Assembly (NCBI RefSeq): GCF_020216685.1
Contig: NZ_JAIWNS010000193.1
Span: 1 to 9,812 of the forward strand
Origin: Methanospirillum hungatei
GTDB taxonomy: Archaea > Halobacteriota > Methanomicrobia > Methanomicrobiales > Methanospirillaceae
Length of the DNA stretch: 9,812 bases
Direction of reading: 5' to 3'
Position 1 is the first letter of the stretch. Each line of letters opens with the position of its first letter. The notes under the pieces were generated by a model. That model was not told the origin of the DNA and searched no databases. It was given only the letters and a program-made list of their open reading frames with translations. This document shows, in pieces, positions 6,594 through 9,812 of the stretch. The translations under genes were made by a program, and so were the position numbers.

Positions 6594-7610
6594 TCAGAGA
6601 GCCTTCTTCTCAAACATCATCTCATAATTTATCACATTTTCTGCAATATCTGCTGAATACTCTCCGGAGCGCCTGATACTGTCGGTAATGTTTCTCAGTG
6701 GCACGGCGATGTTGACCGGGAGTGAGAGAAGTTCGGTATTTATCTTCGAGAATGAATCCTCCAGATCGTGAATGTAGTCGATAGTTTTATTTGCCTTTTT
6801 CAGATCATGAGTGAAGAATGATTCAACACTCTTTTCAAATGTGGTTAATGCGCCCTCTGATACTTTCCTGATGTGGCCCTGTATCTCCCCGGCTATCTCT
6901 GCTTCCTGGATCTTTTTGGCGTTCAGGGCAATTCTTACACTGTGATCACCAACCCGTTCTATGATTCGTGCAACCTGGAAGTGAGGAAGCATTTCTGATA
7001 TGTTCATGTTCATTTTTCGTGATAAGTGAACATTATGTAGAATCATATTGGTCTGACGGGCAATAAGCCAGAATAACCGGTCCACATCATTATCCCGTTC
7101 AATCACATCGGTGATAAGATCTGAATCATGCGCGATAAAGGCATCAATAGCGTCGATATGCATACTTTTTACAATGACAAACATCCGTTTCAGCGAATTT
7201 TGTATCGGCATCTCCAGCGGATTTAAGAGATCCTTAATAAGGACACTGGTATCTGTCTCTTCGATGAACTCAGGGCCGATGACCATGTTGGAAAATTCCC
7301 GTAGTTTCATTCGTATGGTTCCGGTCATCCGGTCTTTTGTAGTTATCTGAATGGCATTATATCCGGCGATATAGATCCCGATAAGGAGTCTTAAGAAGAG
7401 ATCAGGGTCGATTCCGGTATCAATCTCCAGATTTTTCACGCGCTGAATCTGATCTCCGGTTGTATTTTTAGTAATTAACAGCGTCCCGTCTGGTTGTACT
7501 ATCACACCCAGGGGATCGTTTTTCCTGATGTGGGTTGATTCTACCCAGTCTTTCGGAAGGGTGATCACATAGGATGACCCTCCGGTCATTTGAACCCGAC
7601 GTATTTCCAT
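6594..7610 (-). CDS. AbrB-domain PhoU-family phosphate uptake regulator
   Basis: This 338-residue archaeal protein joins a SpoVT/AbrB-type DNA-binding domain to PhoU repeats. Residues 1-48 hold the AbrB swapped-hairpin signature: RRVQMTGGSSYVITLPKDW, then IRKNDPLGVIVQPDGTLLI. PhoU-like three-helix bundles follow at about 115-200 and 205-330. They include ARIIERVGDHSVRIALNA (214-231) and SIRRSGEYSADIAENV (311-326), where acidic residues of the E/DxxxD type bind metal in PhoU. Members are thought to regulate phosphate transport or phosphate-responsive transcription. No pst genes are in the window, so the link to phosphate here rests on family membership. The ATG at 7610 has no Shine-Dalgarno and sits about 39 bases from a TATA box, so the leader is short. 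The AbrB domain makes autoregulation through the divergent promoter region plausible. Confidence 0.9.
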   Translation of the reverse strand: MEIRRVQMTGGSSYVITLPKDWVESTHIRKNDPLGVIVQPDGTLLITKNTTGDQIQRVKNLEIDTGIDPDLFLRLLIGIYIAGYNAIQITTKDRMTGTIRMKLREFSNMVIGPEFIEETDTSVLIKDLLNPLEMPIQNSLKRMFVIVKSMHIDAIDAFIAHDSDLITDVIERDNDVDRLFWLIARQTNMILHNVHLSRKMNMNISEMLPHFQVARIIERVGDHSVRIALNAKKIQEAEIAGEIQGHIRKVSEGALTTFEKSVESFFTHDLKKANKTIDYIHDLEDSFSKINTELLSLPVNIAVPLRNITDSIRRSGEYSADIAENVINYEMMFEKKAL

Positions 7611-7714
7611 ATTTGATAGTAATTATGTATAGTGTCATGAAAATATATATTGTCTCTATGTAGTTGTATGTTGATTTCTATGTATTTATAAAAAAATTCT
7701 CCAGGTAACATACT
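7611..7714. promoter_or_regulatory. AT-rich divergent promoter between the AbrB-PhoU gene and the GNAT gene
   Basis: On the minus strand, TATATATTTT (7649-7640) lies about 39 bases before the PhoU-like ATG. On the plus strand, TTTATAAA (7685-7692) begins 30 bases before the GNAT ATG, predicting a leaderless or near-leaderless mRNA. Between and around these boxes the element ATGT occurs at 7625, 7658, 7668 and 7680. The longer form TCTATGTA is exactly repeated at 7655-7662 and 7677-7684, 22 bases apart. The palindrome AATATATATT lies at 7642-7651. The repeated elements are operator candidates. Confidence 0.5.
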
Positions 7715-8164
7715 ATGAACAATTTTTCCAGTGAATCAATTCAATTTATCATAACTGATATCTGGGATGTATGGTCAATTGTGACTCTTTATAAAGAAGC
7801 CGGGTGGTGGAAGGATGAATACCATCCTGATGAGATACCAGAATTTATCAGAGCATCTTTCCGGTTTTGTGTCGGGGTCCATCAGCCTGACGGTGAAACA
7901 GTCGCAACGGGGAGGATAATCTCTGATGGTATCAGTACCGGCATAATCCAGGATATATGCGTTTTAAAAAAATTCAGGGGTCAGGGAATCGGCCATAACC
8001 TTCTGGCTTTCTTGATTAAAACCGCATGCGATGCCGGACTTTTCCGGATTATTCTGGTTGCAGAGCCTGGCACCAGTCCGTTTTATGAGCAATCTGAATT
8101 TATTGCTGATAAAAATAAGATATTTCTTTTATACCAGAAAGGGCGTGACAATGAAGATACATGA
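7715..8164 (+). CDS. GNAT-family N-acetyltransferase
   Basis: This 149-residue protein fits the compact GNAT acetyltransferase fold, which moves an acetyl group from acetyl-CoA to an amine. Motif A is clear: IQDICVLKKFRGQGIGHNLL at 78-97, with RGQGIG (88-93) forming the pyrophosphate-binding loop. Motif B follows as IILVAEPGTSPFYEQSEFIAD (112-132), including the usual FYE and a Tyr near the catalytic position. ATGRIISD (65-72) is the preceding strand. The N-terminal half, including AGWWKDEY, resembles small GNATs whose substrates cannot be predicted. The ATG at 7715 is the only sensible start; AGGT at 7703-7706 may be a weak Shine-Dalgarno, or the mRNA may be leaderless. The gene overlaps the downstream DUF2156 gene by 14 bases, so the two are co-transcribed and probably translationally coupled. 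Confidence 0.92.
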   Translation: MNNFSSESIQFIITDIWDVWSIVTLYKEAGWWKDEYHPDEIPEFIRASFRFCVGVHQPDGETVATGRIISDGISTGIIQDICVLKKFRGQGIGHNLLAFLIKTACDAGLFRIILVAEPGTSPFYEQSEFIADKNKIFLLYQKGRDNEDT

Positions 8165-9044
8165 AGAAGATTTCCACCCGATAGAGCTTGAGGATAAGGA
8201 TATTTTTGATAGGATTTATCGGGATTATCCCATTCAACATTCTGAAAATACATTTGGAACATTATTCTGCTGGCGTTCGTATGGTCATTATAAGATTTGT
8301 GAACATGAGGGATGTCTCATCATCAAAGGTGAGACTGAAAATTATCATTCATACCGGTTTCCTATCGGCCCTGTAAAACCGGATGTATTTCATGCGACCA
8401 TTAAACTTGCGCAGGATCTTGGAGAAGAAGCCCCACTTCTCATATTAGAGCCATGGCAATATTCCTGGATGAGGGAGCATTATCCAACCCTGAAATTAAA
8501 GCCGGATCGTGATTTTTTTGATTATGTTTATAAATCAGAGATTCTTGCCTCACTTCCCGGTCAGGATTTTTTGTCGGTCAGAAAACAATTAAATAAATTT
8601 CGACGGAAATGCCCATCAACGGTAGAACTTATTTCTGAATCCAACATGGATGAAGTTTTGGAATTTTTGGTAAAATGGTGTCAGCAACGTGAATGTGATA
8701 AATATACTATTTTAAAACATGAAAAGGAGGCAATTAATGAAGCAGTTCAGTATTTTGACCAACTTGGCTTTTCTGGAATTACGGTAAACCCGAAAGGAGA
8801 GATTGGAGGGATTGCAATCTTCGAAGAACTGAATCCTACAACAGCCGTCGTTCATTATGAAAAGGCATTACCTGACTGTGAGGGTATATACAAGGAAGTT
8901 AATATCCAGACTGCACTATATCTGAAGGACAGATATCATTACATTAACCGGGAGAGTGATATGGGAATTCCCGGACTTCGTGAAGCCAAAGAGCGATATC
9001 ATCCGGATCATATGGTAAAATTGTATTATCTGGAAAATTCGTAA
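8151..9044 (+). CDS. DUF2156 / phosphatidylglycerol lysyltransferase C-terminal-like protein
   Basis: This 297-residue protein matches the DUF2156 (LPG_synthase_C) family, two linked GNAT-like domains found in aminoacyl-phospholipid synthases and in many stand-alone proteins of unknown substrate. Family blocks are visible: NTFGTLFCWRSYGHYKI (33-49), YRFPIGPVKPDVFHATI (68-84), DFFDYVYKSEILASLPGQDFLSVRKQLNKFRR (121-152), and the C-terminal NRESDMGIPGLREAKERYHPDHMVKLYYL (266-294). The last block is the family signature NREEDxGxxGLRxAKxxYxP. No membrane segments precede it, unlike true MprF flippase-synthases, so the product is probably cytoplasmic. The frame stays open to 8031, but I chose the ATG at 8151, preceded by AAGGG, because family members start near the DFHPIELEDK segment. 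It overlaps the GNAT gene by 14 bases, which suggests a shared pathway. Confidence 0.88.
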   Translation: MKIHEEDFHPIELEDKDIFDRIYRDYPIQHSENTFGTLFCWRSYGHYKICEHEGCLIIKGETENYHSYRFPIGPVKPDVFHATIKLAQDLGEEAPLLILEPWQYSWMREHYPTLKLKPDRDFFDYVYKSEILASLPGQDFLSVRKQLNKFRRKCPSTVELISESNMDEVLEFLVKWCQQRECDKYTILKHEKEAINEAVQYFDQLGFSGITVNPKGEIGGIAIFEELNPTTAVVHYEKALPDCEGIYKEVNIQTALYLKDRYHYINRESDMGIPGLREAKERYHPDHMVKLYYLENS

Positions 9045-9292
9045 TTATCATATATAATCTCTTTTTAAAACGAGGTCTCTTTGTATAATAAGAAACTTGA
9101 ACCGATATATAAGTCAGATTGAAAAGAAGACATTATTAAGGCGTGCATTCTCATTCATTTCAAAGTATACACGAACTATAAGAATTATTTTTGTAAAGTA
9201 CGCATTCCACAATAATCTTTTCACCTGGGATTATCATCGTTTATATATACAACGAATTTTATACTTCGTGCATCAATACTACATCTGCGTTC
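9045..9292. other. AT-rich non-coding spacer of 248 bases
   Basis: No credible gene is seen here. A T-run at 9061-9065, preceded by TCTC, may end the DUF2156 transcript. GATATATAAG at 9104-9113 resembles a TATA box with no gene 25-60 bases downstream, and a T5 run lies at about 9187-9191; a short RNA between them is possible but unsupported by any fold I recognise. A TTG-started frame across 9097-9405 is rejected because it overlaps the well-supported gene starting at 9293. Confidence 0.5.
9240..9249 (+). promoter_or_regulatory. Strong TATA box for the right-edge secreted protein gene
   Basis: TTTATATATA matches the archaeal TATA consensus closely. Transcription should start near 9270, giving a leader of about 23 bases. 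The inverted repeat ACGAA (9252-9256) / TTCGT (9265-9269), with an eight-base loop, falls between the box and the expected start. No Shine-Dalgarno is seen before the ATG at 9293. Confidence 0.6.
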
Positions 9293-9812
9293 ATGAATCT
9301 GTTACCGTCAGGTGTCCGGATTTTCTTACTTGCAGGATTGATGGTAGCGTCAGGTATGATATGTCTCATAACCGCAGCAGATTATTCAATCGGGACTATA
9401 ATTGAGGCAACAGGCCCGGTTCGGGACAGTTTTACCGGCACCTTTTCTCAGGCAGATGGGAATGGTACAAATGTTTCCGGTGTTTATTCAGATTCAGTCA
9501 TGACCAATGGCGGTTCTCTTTCCCTGACTAAACTGGTAGGTATGTCTGAAAAATCATCAGGGCAGGGATTTGAGACACAGAAAGTAGTGGGGTACTCATC
9601 AGGAACATCAGGAGGGCATCTGATTGCAGATGAATATGTTCTGACCTCTTCAGATATGTACTCGAATAAGACACAGGGGGCTATTTGCTTTGGAGATCCC
9701 TACCTTGTCTCTTCATGTATTTCCGGAGAGCAGTCAGCATCATTCTCAATAGCGAATGCAAAGACTCTGACCCTGGCATCGGCAGGCAGAAGTTCGAATG
9801 GGACTCTGGATT
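9293..9812 (+). CDS. Partial CDS, N-terminal 173 residues of a secreted protein of unknown function
   Basis: The frame runs open from the ATG at 9293 to the right edge, so the 3' end is missing. Residues 9-29 (RIFLLAGLMVASGMICLITAA) form a clear signal peptide with a likely cleavage after ITAA. The mature part is rich in Ser, Gly and Thr, with beta-strand-like alternation (GTIIEATGPVRDSFTGTFSQ at 34-53, then VYSDSVMTNGGSLSLTKLVG at 64-83), as in secreted beta-solenoid or beta-sandwich surface proteins. Four N-X-S/T sequons (Asn57, 60, 125, 169) could carry archaeal N-glycans. Cysteines at 132 and 142 could pair. I cannot name the family. The strong upstream TATA box and good codon continuity support a real, possibly highly expressed gene. 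The other two exported products in the window, the TPR and CARDB proteins, are over 3 kb away, so no operon link is implied. Confidence 0.85.
   Translation, partial: MNLLPSGVRIFLLAGLMVASGMICLITAADYSIGTIIEATGPVRDSFTGTFSQADGNGTNVSGVYSDSVMTNGGSLSLTKLVGMSEKSSGQGFETQKVVGYSSGTSGGHLIADEYVLTSSDMYSNKTQGAICFGDPYLVSSCISGEQSASFSIANAKTLTLASAGRSSNGTLD

Noticed and set aside
8031..8150. 40-codon upstream extension of the DUF2156 gene
   Set aside because: It lies wholly within the GNAT gene in another frame, and the ATG at 8151 has AAGGG upstream and matches the family start.
9097..9405. TTG-started 102-residue frame on the plus strand
   Set aside because: It overlaps the gene starting at 9293 in another frame, is basic and aromatic without any domain, and its start lacks a ribosome binding site. 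The 9293 frame has a signal peptide and a strong promoter.
1..9812. CRISPR array, tRNA genes, insertion sequences or a defence island
   Set aside because: No regularly spaced repeats, cloverleaf, transposase or known defence domain was found on either strand by eye.

Overview
The window looks like chromosome from a methanogenic euryarchaeote, most likely of the Methanomicrobiales and possibly Methanospirillum-like. This is inferred from an archaeal eIF5A with a hypusination motif, an AbrB-headed PhoU protein, a DUF169 protein, secreted CARDB and TPR proteins, TATA-type archaeal promoters instead of -35/-10 boxes, and oligo-T stops. No rRNA, tRNA, CRISPR array, insertion sequence or prophage signature was seen. 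Species assignment is inference, because no search could be run.

Layout, left to right. The 3' part of an AT-rich gene of unknown function enters from the left edge and runs tail-to-tail, 6 bases apart, into eIF5A on the minus strand. A short two-way promoter region then leads into a plus-strand pair: an archaeal inositol-monophosphatase/FBPase/NADP-phosphatase-like gene, and an NAD kinase whose ribosome binding site overlaps the phosphatase stop. Next come a DUF169 protein with seven cysteines, a secreted or membrane-tethered TPR protein, a four-domain secreted CARDB protein with a cysteine-rich last domain, and a lone CheW. CheW converges, 4 bases apart, on a minus-strand AbrB-PhoU phosphate-type regulator. 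A second AT-rich divergent promoter separates that gene from a two-gene unit, a GNAT acetyltransferase overlapping a DUF2156 (LPG-synthase C-terminal type) protein by 14 bases. An AT-rich spacer with a strong TATA box precedes a secreted protein that runs off the right edge.

How the genes relate. The phosphatase-kinase pair plausibly balances NAD and NADP, since some archaea carry the same two domains in the same order as one fused protein. The TPR and CARDB proteins both carry export signals and probably act at or outside the cell surface. CheW belongs to chemotaxis signalling. The GNAT/DUF2156 pair is translationally linked and both products belong to GNAT-fold transferase families, but their substrates are unknown.

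No clear new defence or mobile system was found. The most interesting leads are the split phosphatase/NAD kinase pair, the coupled acyltransferase pair, the cysteine-rich tail of the CARDB protein, a constant 29-30 base TATA-to-ATG spacing at three genes that predicts leaderless mRNAs, spaced ATGT elements upstream of the AbrB-PhoU gene, and the AT-rich gene at the left edge.
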